From Brachionus rotundiformis (Eukaryota; Rotifera; Eurotatoria; Ploima; Brachionidae), in contig JAESIW010000115.1 in NCBI GenBank assembly GCA_016802295.1, positions 1,665,995 through 1,729,994 on the forward strand: a stretch of 64,000 nucleotides of DNA, read 5' to 3'. The notes beneath the pieces are model-generated. The model saw only the letters and a list, made by a program, of their open reading frames with translations. It was not told the DNA's origin and did not search any database. Shown here piece after piece: positions 1 to 15,245 of this stretch. Position 1 is the first letter of the stretch; every line of letters starts with the position of its first letter. The position numbers were made by a program, and so were the translations under genes.

Positions 1-3000
1 GGCATAACACTTTTGTCAGATTTGCAGCAGCCTCAAGAAGAGTCAGATTTAATTGCCAAAATGGGTGGTGAGCCAAATATTAAGCAAATTATTCTGGAAA
101 TACTGATCCGAAATCAATTGCTGTACGTGAATCCATCTATCGAGGATGCACGCGAGCACCTTATTTCCCAGCTTTATGAGTTCAGCTCAGTCATAACCAC
201 ACAAAAGAGAATTTTGCATTCCAGATTTCAGGTGACCATGGAAGCCGAGTCAGAATATAAAATAACATACAAAAATTTGTTAAACAAATTCATAAATGGA
301 GTGAAACTGTTGGACTATGCGTTTGGTGCCATTGATGAAATACTCAAGCAATCACAGGACTTTGTCAAAATATGGCTTCATTTTCAGTCCTTATGGGACC
401 TTCAGCCTGACACAATTTACTCTAAGCTTGGATCCAACCTGAACGCGTGGATTTCTTGCCTAAGCGAAATGAAGGAATCCCGGAAATCGTTTGATACGCA
501 AGAAACTCATCGGAAATTCGGCCCGATTATCATTGACTATAATAAAGTAAATTAAAAAAATTATTTATTTGTAATTTTTTTTATTGAAAACTTTTAATTA
601 TGATATTTTATTTGACAAATTATAAGTTAATTTTTCAATTTTGAATAATTTTAGTTATCTCTTTTAATAATATTAATTATGATTTTAAGTATTGTAGTAG
701 ATAAATAATTTTTGACAAAAATGGATTTGTTAATTAAATTAAATTTTTAATTATAAAAATAATAAGTTATTTTATTAGATTATTTCCTATGACTAAGATT
801 AAGCTTTAAATTGGTCGAAATATTTTTCTTTGTTAATGAATATTTTTTACTAATTTTTAATTATTATTTTAAAAAAATAAATTCAAATTATAGGAATTAA
901 TTAAATTAAATTTAATTAAGGTTCAATCAAAAGTGAATGTAAAGTACGATGCATGGCATAAGGACGTGCTGAGCAAATTTGGTTCGTTCTTAGGCAACGA
1001 ACTACAGGATTTTCATTCAACTGTGTCCAAATCAAGACAGGATTTGGAAAGTCAATCTGTTGAAGCATCAAGTACATCTGAAGCAGTTAGTGTCATAACA
1101 TATGTCCAATCATTGAAGCGAAAGCTAAAAGACTGGGAAAGAAAAGTCGAAGCATACACCAATTCACAAAAAATCCTTGAAAGACAACGTTACCAATTTC
1201 CATCCAACTGGCTTTACACAGACTATATCCTTGGCGAATGGGGCGCTTTTAATGAAATCCTAAAACGCAAGGACCTGTCTATTCAAAATCAAGTAGCTTC
1301 CCTTCAGGCAAAGATAATAAGTGAAGAAAAAATTGTGGAAAACAAAACCAATGAGTTGATAAACGAATGGGAAAGCACAAAACCAGTCGCTGGTAATCTA
1401 AAGCCAGACAATGCATTGAAAAACTTGCAAATATTCGAAGGAAAATTCAACCGCATCAAAGAGGAACGAGACAACATGATGAGGGCCAAAGACGCCTTGG
1501 AACTTAGGGACAGCACATCGAACTCAAACGACATGCGCATCACAGTATCCATTGAGGAGTTAAACGATCTTAAAGGCGTATGGTCCGAATTGACCAAAAT
1601 ATGGAACCAAATAGAAGAGCAAAAAGAAAGACAATGGCTCACGGTGCAACCAAGAAAACTGCGTGCCACTCTTGACGGCCTATTGACGCAAATGCGCGAC
1701 ATGCCAGCCCGCTTAAGACAATACGACTCGTACAACTATGTGAAAAAAATTCTCCAAGACTACCTTAAGGCAAATCTGCTAATTGTTGAGCTAAAGTCTG
1801 AAGCGCTCAAGGAGCGTCATTGGAAACAATTGATGAAAAGAATGAGCGTGGTATGGAACCTAAATGACCTAACATTGGGACATGTTTGGGACATTAACTT
1901 GCCCATATTTGAAACAACAATTAGAGAAATTATTTTGGTGGCTCAAGGAGAAAAGGCTTTGGAAGAATTTTTGAAGGAAGTTAGTGAATTATGGAAGTCA
2001 TATACACTTGAATTGATAAGTTATCAAAATAAATGTCAAATAATCAAAGGATGGGATGACTTGTTTAACAAATTAAAGGAGCATATAAATAGTGTAAGTG
2101 CCATGAAGTTATCTCCGTACTATAAGGAGTTTGAGGAGGAGGCTCTCAGTTGGGAGGACAAATTGAATAGAATTAATTCTGTTTTTGATGTTTGGATTGA
2201 TGTGCAACGCAGATGGGTCTATTTGGATGGCATATTTGGCGGATCGGCTGACATCAAGCATCTGTTGCCAAATGAGACTCAAAAGTTTCAGAATGTGAGC
2301 TCGGAATTTTTGAATTTGATGAAAAAAGTTGCCAAATCACCACTAGTATTGGACGTATTAAACATTCAAGGCATACAAAAAACTCTGGAAAGATTGGCCG
2401 ACCTATTGGCCAAAATACAAAAGGCTCTTGGTGAATATTTGGAAAGAGAAAGGTCTTCTTTTCCAAGATTTTACTTTGTTGGTGATGAGGACTTGCTTGA
2501 AATAATTGGTAACACCAAAAATGTGCCCCGATTACAAAAACACTTTAAAAAAATGTTTGCCGGTGTTCATTCAATTCTGTTGAATGAAGATAATACCATT
2601 GTGCAAGGTGTGTCTAGCAAAGAAGGTGAAGAAGTTTTGTTCAAGAGTCCAGTTTCAATAGCTGCTCATCCGAAAATTAACGACTGGTTAACTTTGGTTG
2701 AGAAGGAAATACGCAATACATTGGCTCATTTGTTAAGCCAATCTGTCCAGGAAACAAATCAGTTTAGATTGGACCCGATAGATCCAGTTGAGTATATCAA
2801 TTGGGTGGAAAAGTATCAAGCACAATTGGTTGTTTTGTCAGCACAGATTTCTTGGTCAGAATTGGTCGAGTCTGCATTAAAAAAATTGGAAACTAGTCCA
2901 GAATTGGAAAAATCGGATCAAAATCCGCTGATGCTTGCACTAAACAATGTGGAGAATACTCTTAAAATTTTGGCTGATTCTGTTCTTCAAGACCAGGCTG

Positions 3001-6000
3001 CTTTGAGACGTCGAAAGCTGGAACATTTAATTATAGAACACGTCCATCAACGAGATGTTTTAAGAGATTTGATAAGCAAAAAAGTTAATAATACAAAATC
3101 TTTCGACTGGCTGTCCCAGATGAGGTTTTATTTTGATCCAAAATGTCCAATTTTGCTCAAACAATTGACCATACAAATGGCTAATTCCAAATTTCACTAT
3201 GGCTTTGAATACTTGGGTGTACAGGACAAGCTTGTGCAAACGCCGCTTACAGACCGATGCTATTTGACAATGACCCAAGCGCTGGAAGGAAGATTGGGCG
3301 GCTCGCCGTTTGGACCTGCTGGTACTGGCAAAACCGAGTCTGTAAAAGCGTTGGGAAATCAGCTTGGTCGATTTGTGGTTGTGTTCAATTGTGATGAAAC
3401 ATTCGATTTTCAGGCAATGGGACGTATTTTTGTTGGCTTGTGTCAGGTTGGTGCATGGGGCTGCTTTGATGAATTCAATAGACTCGAAGAGAGAATGCTT
3501 TCTGCAGTTTCACAACAAATTCAAACCATTCAGGAAGCACTCAAAGAACACTCTTTACAGGTAACACAAAATACTTATAGGCTTTTGAAAAAGATAAGAT
3601 ATTTTAAAAGATAATAAATAAATTTTAACAATAGTCATTGATTAATTTATTAAGAAAAAAAATTTAAATTAATTTTTATAAATTGTAAGGTCCAAGATGG
3701 CAAAAAATCCGAAACGATATCAATCGAATTGGTTGGCAAGCAAGTGTCAGTCAATCCACATATGGCCATATTTATAACTATGAATCCAGGCTATGCAGGC
3801 CGTTCTAATTTGCCAGATAACTTGAAGAAATTATTCCGTTCTTTGGCTATGACCCAACCGGACAATGTTCTGATTGCCCAAGTCATGCTCTATTCACAAG
3901 GCTTTAGAAGTGCCGAAAAACTAGCTCACAAAGTTGTTCCATTTTTTAAGCTTTGCAATGAACAATTGTCGTCTCAGAGCCATTATGACTTTGGACTTAG
4001 GTCTCTAAAAAGTGTCTTGGTGATGGCTGGCAATGTCAAAAGAGAAAAAATTCAGCGAATTAGGCAAAAAATGACAGAGAATGAGCAAAAAATAGATGAA
4101 AGCGAAATAGCAGAGAACTTAAATGAACAAGAAATCCTAATACAATCAATTATGGAAAGCTTTGTGCCAAGACTTATTAACGAAGATTTGCCTTTGCTTC
4201 AAAGCTTACTGAACGATGTTTTCCCAGGCGTTCAGTACGAGCCAATCGAAATAGCTCGTTTAAAAGAAGAAATACAGAGAGTTTGCCAAGAGGAAAATTT
4301 GGTTTATGGCGGTGTGCCTGGCTCACTCGGCTCATATTGGCTGGAAAAAGTGCTTCAACTTTACTCCATTTCAAATTTGAATCACGGTCTAATGATGGTC
4401 GGTCCGTCAGGCTCAGGCAAATCAACAGCATGGAGAGTTTTGCTTAAAGCTTTGGAAAGATACGAAAATATCGAAGGTGTTGCACACATCATAGACCCTA
4501 AAGCCATTTCCAAAGATGCCCTATACGGTTCAATGGACCCAAATACTCGTGAATGGACAGATGGTCTATTCACGCATATTCTACGCAAAATAATTGATAA
4601 TGTGAGAGGTGAGCTGAATAAGCGCCAATGGATCATATTCGATGGTGACGTTGATCCAGAATGGGTCGAAAATTTAAATTCTGTCCTAGATGATAATAAA
4701 TTGTTGACATTGCCAAATGGTGAAAGATTGAACATACCATCTAATGTGAGAATAATGTTCGAAGTACAAGATCTTAAGTACGCCACTTTGGCAACTGTGT
4801 CTCGCTGTGGTATGATATGGTTTAGTGAGCATGTTCTTAGTCTTGAGATGATATATGAGAATTATTTTGAAAAATTGAGTAATGTTCCGCTGGAGGCTGC
4901 AGATGACGAAGACTTGTCAGCTGCAGTAAATGTTGACTTTAAGAAAAGATCAATGTCCAATCCGACAACCCCAAATTTAGACACATCAGCCAATATACCA
5001 GAATTTCCTACCAATCCAGAAATCAAAGGAGTCTTGGTTGAACAGCGCACATGTGCCTCATACATTAGACCTTACTTTACCAACGAAGGTCTGATCAGCA
5101 AATGCTTAGAGTATGCAGCCAAATTTGAGCACATTATGGACTTTACTCGCCTACGAGCTCTTGGCTCAATGTTCACAATGCTAAATCAGTCTGTGAGAAA
5201 CATTCTATTGTACAATCAAGAGCATGACTTCAAGCTATCAGATGAAATAATTGAAAAATATATGAGCAAGTCATTGATATTGGCCATTCTTTGGTCATTT
5301 GCTGGTGATTGTAAGCTCAAGTACAGAGTTGATTTAGGAGAGTTTATACGCTTGTCATCTAACATTCAGATGCCATCAAACGACCAAAATCCCATAATAG
5401 ACTACGAGGTTGAGTTGTCTTCTGGTGAATGGGTGCCATGGCTGGCCAAAGTTCCTCAAATCGAGGTCGAGACTCATAAAGTAGCAGCACCTGATGTAGT
5501 AGTGCCTACAATTGATACAATACGTCATGAAAGCTTGCTATTTACATGGCTGAGTGAGCACAAGCCATTGCTATTGTGTGGCCCGCCTGGTTCTGGTAAA
5601 ACAATGACTCTATTCGCTGCTTTACGAGGCTTGCCTGATCTAGAAGTAGTTGGTCTTAATTTTTCATCTGCCACTACACCTGAACTAATGCTGAAAACAT
5701 TCGATCACTACTGCGAGTACAAAAGAACTCCAAATGGCATTGTTCTATCGCCTGTTCAATTGGGAAAATGGCTGGTTATATTCTGTGATGAGATTAACTT
5801 GCCAGATGAGGATAAGTATGGTACTCAACGAGTTATATCGTTCATAAGACAATGTATTGAACATGGTGGCTTTTACCGCACTTCTGATCAGTCATGGGTG
5901 AAGTTGGAGCGTATACAATTTGTTGGTGCATGCAATCCGCCTACAGATCCAGGCCGTAAGCCTTTGTCTCATCGATTCTTGCGTCATGTACCATTGGTAT

Positions 6001-9000
6001 ATGTGGATTATCCAGGAGAGCTTTCATTAAAGCAAATTTATGGAACTTTCAACCGAGCAATGCTGAGAATAATACCAACTTTACGTGTTTATGCCGAACC
6101 TTTGACAAATGCAATGGTTGAATTTTACCTAATGTCGCAGGAAAAATTTACTGTAGACCAGCAACCACATTATATTTACTCTCCACGTGAAATGACCAGG
6201 TGGGTCCGGGGTATTTGCGAAGCGATTAGACCTCTAGAGCACATGAGCTTGGAAGAACTGGTCAGACTTTTTGTCCACGAAGCTCTTCGCTTGTTTCAGG
6301 ATCGTTTGGTAACTGATGAAGAGCGGGAATGGACTGATGAAAATATTAATGCTGTCGCTCTTAAGCATTTTATAAATATGGACTCAGAAAAAGCGCTAAA
6401 ACGTCCAATTCTCTACTCGAATTGGCTCAAAAAAGACTATTTGCCAGTTGACCAAGAAGAATTAAGAGAGTATGTAAAGGCACGACTCAAAGTGTTTTAC
6501 GAAGAAGAGCTTGACGTACAACTAGTCCTATTCAATGAAGTATTGGATCATGTGCTAAGAATAGACCGAATTTTTCGCCAACCTCAGGGACATCTACTGC
6601 TAATTGGTGTCTCTGGAGCTGGAAAAACAACTCTATCACGCTTTGTTGCTTGGATAAATGGTCTTAGTGTTTTCCAAATCAAGGTTCGTTTTTTTTAAAT
6701 GCTTATTCTTTAAACTAGAAAGATAAGTTGACAAATTTAGATAAAGGTTATTAATAATTTATTTTTTAATTGTATATTTTCATATAGCTAATAAATGAGA
6801 AAAGAAAATTATAATTATCTGTAAAATTCTAGATCTACATCAAAATTTTATTTTATTTTTATCCAAGAAAAATTAATTACTAATTTATATAAATTTATAT
6901 TTAATATTAATTGAAAATTATCTTAAAGTAGTATTAATTTAATATCAAGAAATTAAAAAATTTATCCTAATTTGGTATCAAAGTCGATACCTACTTTATT
7001 TTTATTTAAAATTAATAATTTAATTTTTAAAAATTTTATTTTATTTATCAAGCTTATTAACTTGTTATTGATTATTTTAATATTTAGAATAAATTAAAAT
7101 AAGTAAGGTGAGATAAATCGTTTTGTAAAGATAGCCTTATTTATAAATCAACTTATCTTAATAATATTATAAATTAAATGAAAATATAATTAATTCTAAT
7201 TAATTAAACAATAGGTACATAATAACTACAGTGGTGATGATTTTGACAATGACTTAAGAAATGTGCTACGCCGCGCCGGAACAAAGGGCGAAAAAATAGT
7301 ATTTATCTTAGACGAGTCAAATGTCCTTGACTCGGGTTTCTTGGAACGAATGAATACTTTGTTGGCAAATGGTGAAGTGCCAGGACTGTTTGAAGGGGAC
7401 GAGTATTCCACTCTGATGACTCAGTGCAAAGAAGGAGCTCAACGTGATGGTTTGATGCTGGACTCATCGGATGAACTTTACAAATGGTTCACTAATGAAG
7501 TCATGAAAAATCTTCATGTTGTTTTCACCATGAATCCTAGCCAAGACGGCCTAAAAAACCGTGCATCGACATCGCCGGCCTTGTTCAATCGTTGTGTTCT
7601 CAACTGGTTTGGCGATTGGAGCCACCATGCTTATTACCAAGTGGGAAAAGAATTCACAATTCGCATCGATTTGGAAAAATCAGACTACTTTCCACCAGAA
7701 ACCCTTCAGTTTGTTCACGACCCTTCTGTTTTAAACATAACACATCGTGATGCCGTAGTGAATACATTTGTTCAAATCCATGACTCTCTACACGAGGCCA
7801 ACTCCCGACTACAGAAAAAAGGTGGTCGCACAACCACAATTACTCCTCGTCACTACTTGGACTTTATTAACCACTTTGCCAAGCTTTACAATGAGAAAAG
7901 GTCCGAATTGGAAGATCAACAGGTCCACTTGAACATTGGTCTAAACAAAATTAAAGAAACACTTGAACAAGTTGAAGAGTTGCAGAAAAGCTTGGCTGTA
8001 AAAAGAACTGAACTGGAGAAAAAAAACAATGAGGCCAATTCTAAACTGAAGCAGATGATGACAGATCAACAAGAGGCTGAGAAAAAAAAGGTCGCTTCAC
8101 AGGAACTACAGTCCATATTGAATGAGCAAATGGCTCAAATAGATAAGAAAAAAAAAGATGTAATGGAAGACTTGAGTAAAGTAGAGCCAGCAGTTGAGGA
8201 AGCTCAACAAGCGGTTAAGTCAATTAAGCGTCAACATTTGGTCGAGTTGAGAAGCTTAGTCAATCCGCCAGCACCAGTAAAACTTGGTCTAGAGTCAATT
8301 TGCTTAATTCTAAACCAAGAGACAAGTGATTGGAAGGTCATCCGTGGTATAATAGTCAAAGATAATTTCATTAATACCATCATCAACTTCCAAACAGATA
8401 ATATAAACCCGCAAATAAAAGAAAAAATGAAAAATAAATACTTGTCTAATCCAGACTATGACTTTAACCGAATTAACAATGCCAGTCAGGCTTGCGGGCC
8501 TTTGGTAAAATGGGCAACTGCTCAAATACAATATGCTGATATGCTGCACAAAGTAGATCCATTGCGTATGGAATTAAAATCTCTAGAAGAAGCTGCACAA
8601 GTTAACTTAACTAAAGCCAATGATTTGGAAAATGTAATTGAACAATTGGAAAAATCAATAAGCCAATACAAACAGGAGTATGCTGAATTGATTAGCCAAG
8701 CTCAAATAATAAAATCAGACTTGAGCTCGGTAGAGAGTAAAGTTGGACGCTCAGTGGCTTTGTTGGACAGTTTGTCAAATGAACAAACTCGATGGGAGTC
8801 CAGTACTGAATCGTTTAAGGTCCAAATGTCGACCATAGTTGGCGATGTGCTGCTTAGCTCCGCTCTGATGGCATATGGTGGCTATTATGACCAAGCAATG
8901 AGGAATAATTTGTTCAATAATTGGATTTATAATTTGCAAAATGCTAATATTAAGATCAAAGAAGACCTAGCTCGTATTGAATATTTGAGTAATGCAGATG

Positions 9001-12000
9001 AACGAATGCAATGGACAGCTAATGCACTACCAACTGATGATCTCTGCATTGAAAATGCCATAATGCTTAAACGGTTTAACAGATATCCTTTGATAATAGA
9101 CCCGTCTGGTCAGGCCACTGAATTTATTCTTAATGTTTACAAGGAAAAGAAAATAACCAGAACATCTTTTTTGGACACTTCGTTCCGAAAGAATTTGGAA
9201 AGTGCGCTTAGATTTGGTAATCCAATATTGATCCAAGATGTGGAGAATTATGATCCTATTTTGAATCCGGTCTTGAATAGAGAAATTAGACGATCAGGTG
9301 GTAGAATTTTGATTACTTTGGGAGATCAAGATATTGACTTTTCACCAATGTTTACCATGTTTTTGTCAACAAGGGATCCAACTGTAGAATTTCCTCCTGA
9401 TATTTGTTCACGAGTCACTTTTGTTAACTTTACTGTTACTCGTTCCAGTCTTCAAGCTCAATGTCTACATCAAGTGCTCAAGTCAGAGCGACCTGATGTA
9501 GAAGAAAAAAGACTTGATTTGCTCAAAACCCAAGGCGAATATCAACAAAGATTGAGACATTTGGAAAAAGATTTACTTGGTGCACTCAATGAATCAAAAG
9601 GTAGAAAAAAAAATTCTAAATTTTATTAATTAAATTATTACTATTGCTTTTTTAAATTAATTTAATTTTAAAAAAATACATAAATATTTAAATATTAAAA
9701 TTTATTAAAGACAAAATTCTGTTAGTGTTAGTGGTATAAGCTTTTATATTGTAATTTCTTTTAAAAAAGAATTGATAAAATAATAAGGAAGTAATTAATA
9801 GAATATTAAATTTAAGAATGCTGTTGAGTTCTGACCAATGTTTACCATCATTTTGCTAAAATCAATTTTAATATTCAATTAATTAGAGCAATTTAAATCT
9901 ACATCTTTTATTTATTATTTAAGTATAAAAATAAAGTACCACATTAAAATAATTTTTTTTTTAATATAATTTATTAATTAATAGTATTTTAATTAATTTT
10001 TTTTTAATTGTAGGTAAAATACTTAACGATGACACTATCATAACCCGGTTGGAAAACTTGAAAAAAGAAGCTTCCGAAATAAGCCGTAAAGTGGCCGAAA
10101 CCGACCAGATAATGAAAGAAGTGGACACAGTTATCAACCAATACATGTCTCTGTCTCAAGCTTGTTCAAGCATATACTTCACCATGGATGTTCTAAATCA
10201 AATGCACTCACTGTACCAATACTCGTTACAATATTTCCTGGAAATTTTCACCACAGTCCTTAGCCAAAATTCCAACTTGACCAATGTAAAAGATTCGCAG
10301 CAAAGGCTTAAAATAATAGCCAAAGATCTCTTCTACTTAGCTTACTATCGGCTAGCAAGAGGCATGCTACACGAAGATCGCATAGTTTTGGCTCTTTTGC
10401 TGATCCGTATTTATCTGCGTGGCTTTAATTCCAAAGCAAGCGATGTAGATTTCTATTTCAGAGCTTTGGCAAACTCAAACACACTAAGTCTTACAAGTGA
10501 CAAAGACGAGATTCAAGGTGCTCAAACACTCAATTCAAATCAAACTGAAGCTCTTAATTACTTGATCAAACTGCCATCATTTTCCAACATCAAAAGCTTG
10601 ATCAATGACAATTCAAGTGAATTTTTTAAGTGGTTAGAAATGGGCTATCCAGAGACATGTGTACCAGAGAAATTCATTAATGCATCTAAAAAAAGTGAAA
10701 AAAGTGAACTAGACTTGAACGAAATAGCAGATAATTTGAAAAAGCTTTTGTTTGTAAAAGCCATGAGACCCGATCGATTCATATCGATAGCCGAGTCTTT
10801 TGTCAATTCAATATTTGGTGAAGAATTTTTGAACCAAGCTGAAAAAATGCTTGATTTGAATGAAATTGTAGAAAATGAAATTAAATCTACAACGCCAATT
10901 TTAATGTGCTCCGTGGCTGGCTATGACGCATCAGGCCGTGTAGAAGATCTAGCTGCCGAAAATAACAAACAACTTATATCAATTGCCATCGGTTCTGCCG
11001 AAGGCTTTACACAAGCAGAAAAGTCAATTGGCACATCATCAAAGACTGGCAAATGGGTTCTGCTCAAAAATGTTCACCTAGCTCCACAATGGTTGGTTCA
11101 ATTGGAAAAGAAACTTCACAATCTACAAGCTCATCCGAGCTTTAGGATATTTCTGTCCATGGAAATAAATCCCAAAATACCAAGCAATTTATTGAGATTG
11201 GGCAGAGCGTTTGTGTTCGAACCACCACCGGGCATCAAGGCCAATTTGCTTAGAACACTAAGCTACATTCCTCCAAGTAGGATGAACAAAGCTCCATTAG
11301 AGAGGTCAAGATTGTACTTTTTGTTGTCATGGTTACACGCAGTCACCCAAGAACGATTGCGCTACGTCCCTCTTGGCTGGTCCAAATCATATGAATTCAA
11401 TGAGTCCGATCTCAGATGCGGCTTGGACACAATAGATGTCTGGATTGACACTGTTGCCATGGGACGAACAAATTTGCCACCCAATAAAGTTCCCTTCTCT
11501 GCTATTTTCACCCTCTTGTCCGAATGTGTTTATGGTGGCAAAATTGACAACATATTTGACCGACGCCTTCTAAACACATTCCTTAGACAACTATTCAGCA
11601 TTAATAGCTTCGAAAATGACTTCAAATTGGTCATGGACGAAATGCTTCAACTAAGCATGCCTGATGGTATTAAGCGTGAAAATTTTGTCGAATGGGTTGA
11701 AAATTTGAAGCACCAGCAAACACCATCTTGGCTTGGTTTGCCAAATAGTGCCGAAAAAGTCCTCTTGTCCAACTATTGCTATGAAATAGTCAATAAGCTT
11801 CTTAAGCTGTCTATTGTTGATGAAGAAGAGGAAGAGTTGGCCTACGACCCGGAAAAGAACAAACAGCATAAAGAAAAATTGGGCGATGCTAGACCAGCAT
11901 GGATGAAGCAACTTCACCAGTCTGTCAAAGAATGGTTGACCATTTTGCCCAAAAATCTTCATTTTATTAGACGAACACAGGACAATATTAAAGACCCATT

Positions 12001-12721
12001 GTTCAGATTTTTCGAAAGAGAGATCAATTCTGGTATAAAATTGTTACAAACTGTTCTTGAGGATTTGAATGATGTGGTTGAAATATGTTCTGGTAATAAA
12101 AAACAAACAAACCATCACCGTCAGCTATTGAAAGACTTGGCCAAAGGTTTGATACCAAAAAATTGGAAAAAATACACAGTGCCAAAGAATTTAATAGTCC
12201 AACCTTGGATAGTTGATTTTGCCGAGAGAATAAAACAGTTGGCAAATGTATCCAAACAATTCAATGAAGAAGGTCTGCCAGGATTGAAGAGTTGCATTGT
12301 TTGGTTGGGTGGTTTGTTCACTCCAGAGGCTTATATAACAGCAACTAGACAGTATGTGGCGCAGGCCAATTCTTGGTCACTAGAAGAGCTTGTTTTGGAC
12401 ATAAGTGTTTATGAGAGTATGTCCCAAGCAAAGTTTGATGAAAACAGTTTTGGTCTAGTCGGTCTTAAACTACAAGGAGCTGAGTGCAACCAAAATAAGA
12501 TAAGCCTATCGCTCAACATTCTGAACAATTTCAATGTTTCTGTGATCAGGTGGCTAAGGACAAGTACCGATCTGCAGGCTGCCATGAAGAAAAAAGTCAA
12601 TTTACCAATCTATTTGAATTCAACAAGGTCCGAATTGCTGTTTACTATTAACATGGATGCTGACCAAAGTGAAAATAGTTTCTTCATGAGAGGTGTCGCC
12701 ATATTGGCTTCAAATCTTTAG
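1..12721 (+). CDS. DYNC1H1: Cytoplasmic dynein 1 heavy chain, 5'-partial, five exons
   Basis: This is the motor subunit of cytoplasmic dynein, which moves cargo towards microtubule minus ends. Exons read 1-546, 921-3560, 3690-6683, 7215-9600 and 10014-12721. All junctions are GT-AG and keep frame, giving about 3,757 residues; roughly 900 tail residues lie off the left edge. Walker A motifs are GPAGTGKT (AAA1, near 3312), GPSGSGKS (AAA2, near 4402), GPPGSGKT (AAA3, near 5581) and GVSGAGKT (AAA4, near 6606). Walker B-like CFDEFNR, FCDEINLP and ILDESNVL follow. The stalk is coiled coil (about 7890-8230), microtubule-binding domain (8236-8560) and return coil (8570-8800), then AAA5, AAA6 and the C-terminal domain. 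The match to animal cytoplasmic dynein 1 is near-continuous, which excludes axonemal and dynein-2 chains. Introns at 547-920, 6684-7214 and 9601-10013 are plain AT-rich DNA. There are no frame breaks. Confidence 0.97.
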
Positions 12722-14249
12722 GATTTTTAAAATTAATTCCAATTTAAATTTTGATGGCGTTTTTAATTTTTTCTTTTTCATTCATTTGTTTTAGAATTTT
12801 TTAGACACTTTTTACTATATATTGATTAAAAGCAAAGCGAAAAATTATTTTATTTATTTTTGGGATTTTTTTTAGTTTTTGTTTTATATTTAATAAAAAA
12901 TAATTAATCAATTATTATATATTTATTTAATTTGAGAATACCACTAGCAATTGTTACAGTAATGAACTACAACAAGAAACCTACAAAGCGAGGCTATATC
13001 AAGTCTCGATATGCCTATCTATAAAGCATCTTGCTTTATCTTTTGTTCCATTTTTCCATCTAGCCTGCTTAAGTTCCTTTCTTTTTTCTTGCTCAGTTGT
13101 CTACCAGATTTTGTCTGATCATAGATACCATTTACCAGGATCACTAGTTGTTAATGAGTTGTATTTCAGCAGACTTTCTCCAACTTATAAACAGCTCTTT
13201 AGAGCATTTAAAATTCGTTTAAATCCTTTCTTTCTGGTCTATTCTTTAGTGAAGTTAAATCGAGATTTGCCAATCTTAGTTTATAATAAAAAGTTTATCC
13301 ATGTCTTTCTTGAATAAAGACAACTGCGTAATCTAAGTGGGGTCTTAAAAAGGTTGCATATGGTTACATATTAGTCAAATTTTACCAAAGTGTTTTTTCT
13401 CCAATTGTTTACAAATGAATGGTTGTAAACGAGGAATGTTTGGTCTAATGGACTAGGGATTTCATTGCACTAGCAAAAATCTAGAAGAAAAAAAGCATCA
13501 TCATAGATAAAGATTTATTTATTTAATTAAGTAATAATTTAGGCGAAGCCTTGGCAGGTTGGATTGGAAACTTAGTCCTTTCTTTCAGCCACATGATAGA
13601 AATTTTGAATAATAAAAAAAAAAACTTAATAATTTTGATAAAATGCTAAAGAAAAATAAAGATATTGTGGATAAATATTTCAAAATGCAAAATGATTGTA
13701 TTACCAATAGAGGTAAAATAAGATAAAGCAAATGGTAGATTAAATGGATATCGCGATTGGTACGAATTGCATGAAACATTGTCAAACAAAATCACACTCA
13801 CAATTACCAGATCGATGATCAGAGATACAAGTCTCTTGAGTGAGAAATGCTATGAAAAAATTAAGAGTGACGTTTTTCAAGTCTTAGTTAAGGATTAAGG
13901 ATTAAGCTTGGTAACAAAAAGGCATTTTGTTTTGGCTCAAGGTCGTTAAGACTTTAAATAATATCAGGTCGAACCTCAACTTCTGTTTGATCATCAGATT
14001 CAAATTCAATGAATTTTTTCTTGCAAATTTTTTTTGTGTCCCAAACAAAATGGAATTTGGGGTTTCAAGAATTCTGAGTCCAAAATTTGAAATTCAGATA
14101 GCACTTAAGTACCCTAACTGTGTCTATGACTCGAGATTATGGGTATAAATGACGACTCCATTCTTAGAACGAGCAGACATAAATTGTTAGAGCTCAAAAA
14201 TTATTTAATAAACTATTTAAAATTACACTTGTGTTACTGATTAAACCCC
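12722..14249. other. Intergenic AT-rich DNA, no gene recognised
   Basis: This is the dynein 3' flank. Short open frames occur (for example 13111-13317), but none resembles a known protein. The stretch around 12960-13340 and 13540-13900 is a little less AT-rich than its surroundings and may be old transposon sequence; I cannot assign it. Confidence 0.5.
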
Positions 14250-14915
14250 TCTATTACAAAAACTACTAAAATGGGACACACAAGTAGCATGTGTCACAGC
14301 TAAAGCTAATAGGATTCTCGGCATGTTGAAGAAATCGCTTAGAAATCCTAATGTTAACAACATTAAACTACTGTACACTTCGATGGTCAGACCTCACTTA
14401 GAATACGCCATAACCTCTTGGTGCCCTTAACTAAAAAAAGATATTGATACGATAGAAAAGATTCAACATAGAGCAACTAAGTTGGTTCCAAATTTAAAGC
14501 ACCTTACTTACTCAACACGCTTAATTAAATTCGGCCTTAAGGACCTAACTACGAGAAGACTGCGAGGAGATCTGATCCAGTTGTTTAAGTTAAATAACAA
14601 AATTGAATTAATTGAGTTTAGAAAAGATTCAACCTATGGTCAAAGTTGCCAAGTATATGATTTAAGAAGGCATTCAAAAACTGTGCGTCGTGAACAGATA
14701 AAAAACTGCTCCTCGCGTTTCCATTTTTTCACAAATAGAGTTGTAAATATATGGAACCAATTACCAGAAGAAAAAGTTAGCGCAAAAAGGTTGAATATTT
14801 TTAAGTCGAAATTAGATTCTTGGCTTGTGAAAAAAAAAGCGACTGCTATAGCTCATTAGAGTTCTGCTCGGGTATTTTCCAGAGTTGAAGTTTATTTTAC
14901 TACTACTACTACTAC
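14250..14915 (+). pseudogene. Non-LTR retrotransposon (LINE) 3' fragment
   Basis: The frame from about 14272 to 14859 reads as the C-terminal end of a jockey/CR1-type reverse transcriptase. Typical blocks are AKANRILGMLKKS, VRPHLEYA, KKDIDTIEKIQHRATKLVP and NRVVNIWNQLP. A stop codon interrupts it near 14430, just before KKDID, so it is dead. The 5' part of the element is missing, as expected for a 5'-truncated LINE. About 40 bp after the stop at 14859 lies a short run of TAC repeats (14896-14915), which looks like the simple-repeat tail of the element. A second, differently decayed copy of the same kind lies at 41119-41723 on the other strand. Confidence 0.8.
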
Positions 14916-15245
14916 ATTTTGATATTAAAAAATTTTTTTAACTTTTTTTAATTGCTTTCTAGCTAACAAATGATTTTTGTTTGCTCAAAATGCTCTGTAA
15001 TGTTGAAATGTAAATGCTAAGAATTTGAAAATTTCAAACTTTAACTATCTATCTAATATAAATAATAAATATCTTTTATTAACAAATAAAATTTTTATCA
15101 AAACAAAACAATTTTCAGTTTTTATTTGAAATTTTTAAACAATAAAAATAATACTTAATGTGAATGTAATATCATTCTGTGATCATATGATTATTTTTTA
15201 ATTCTAAAATATAAAATTAGAAGTTTTGTTTAATTATGAAATGAA
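14916..15245. other. Upstream region of WASHC1
   Basis: This is AT-rich DNA between the LINE tail and the WASHC1 start codon. It should contain the WASHC1 promoter and 5' UTR, but I see no distinct element. The tract holds many short A/T homopolymers. Confidence 0.4.

Noticed and set aside
3561..3689. Frame break in dynein at the end of exon 2
   Set aside because: Explained by a 129-bp GT-AG intron that restores the expected protein on both sides.
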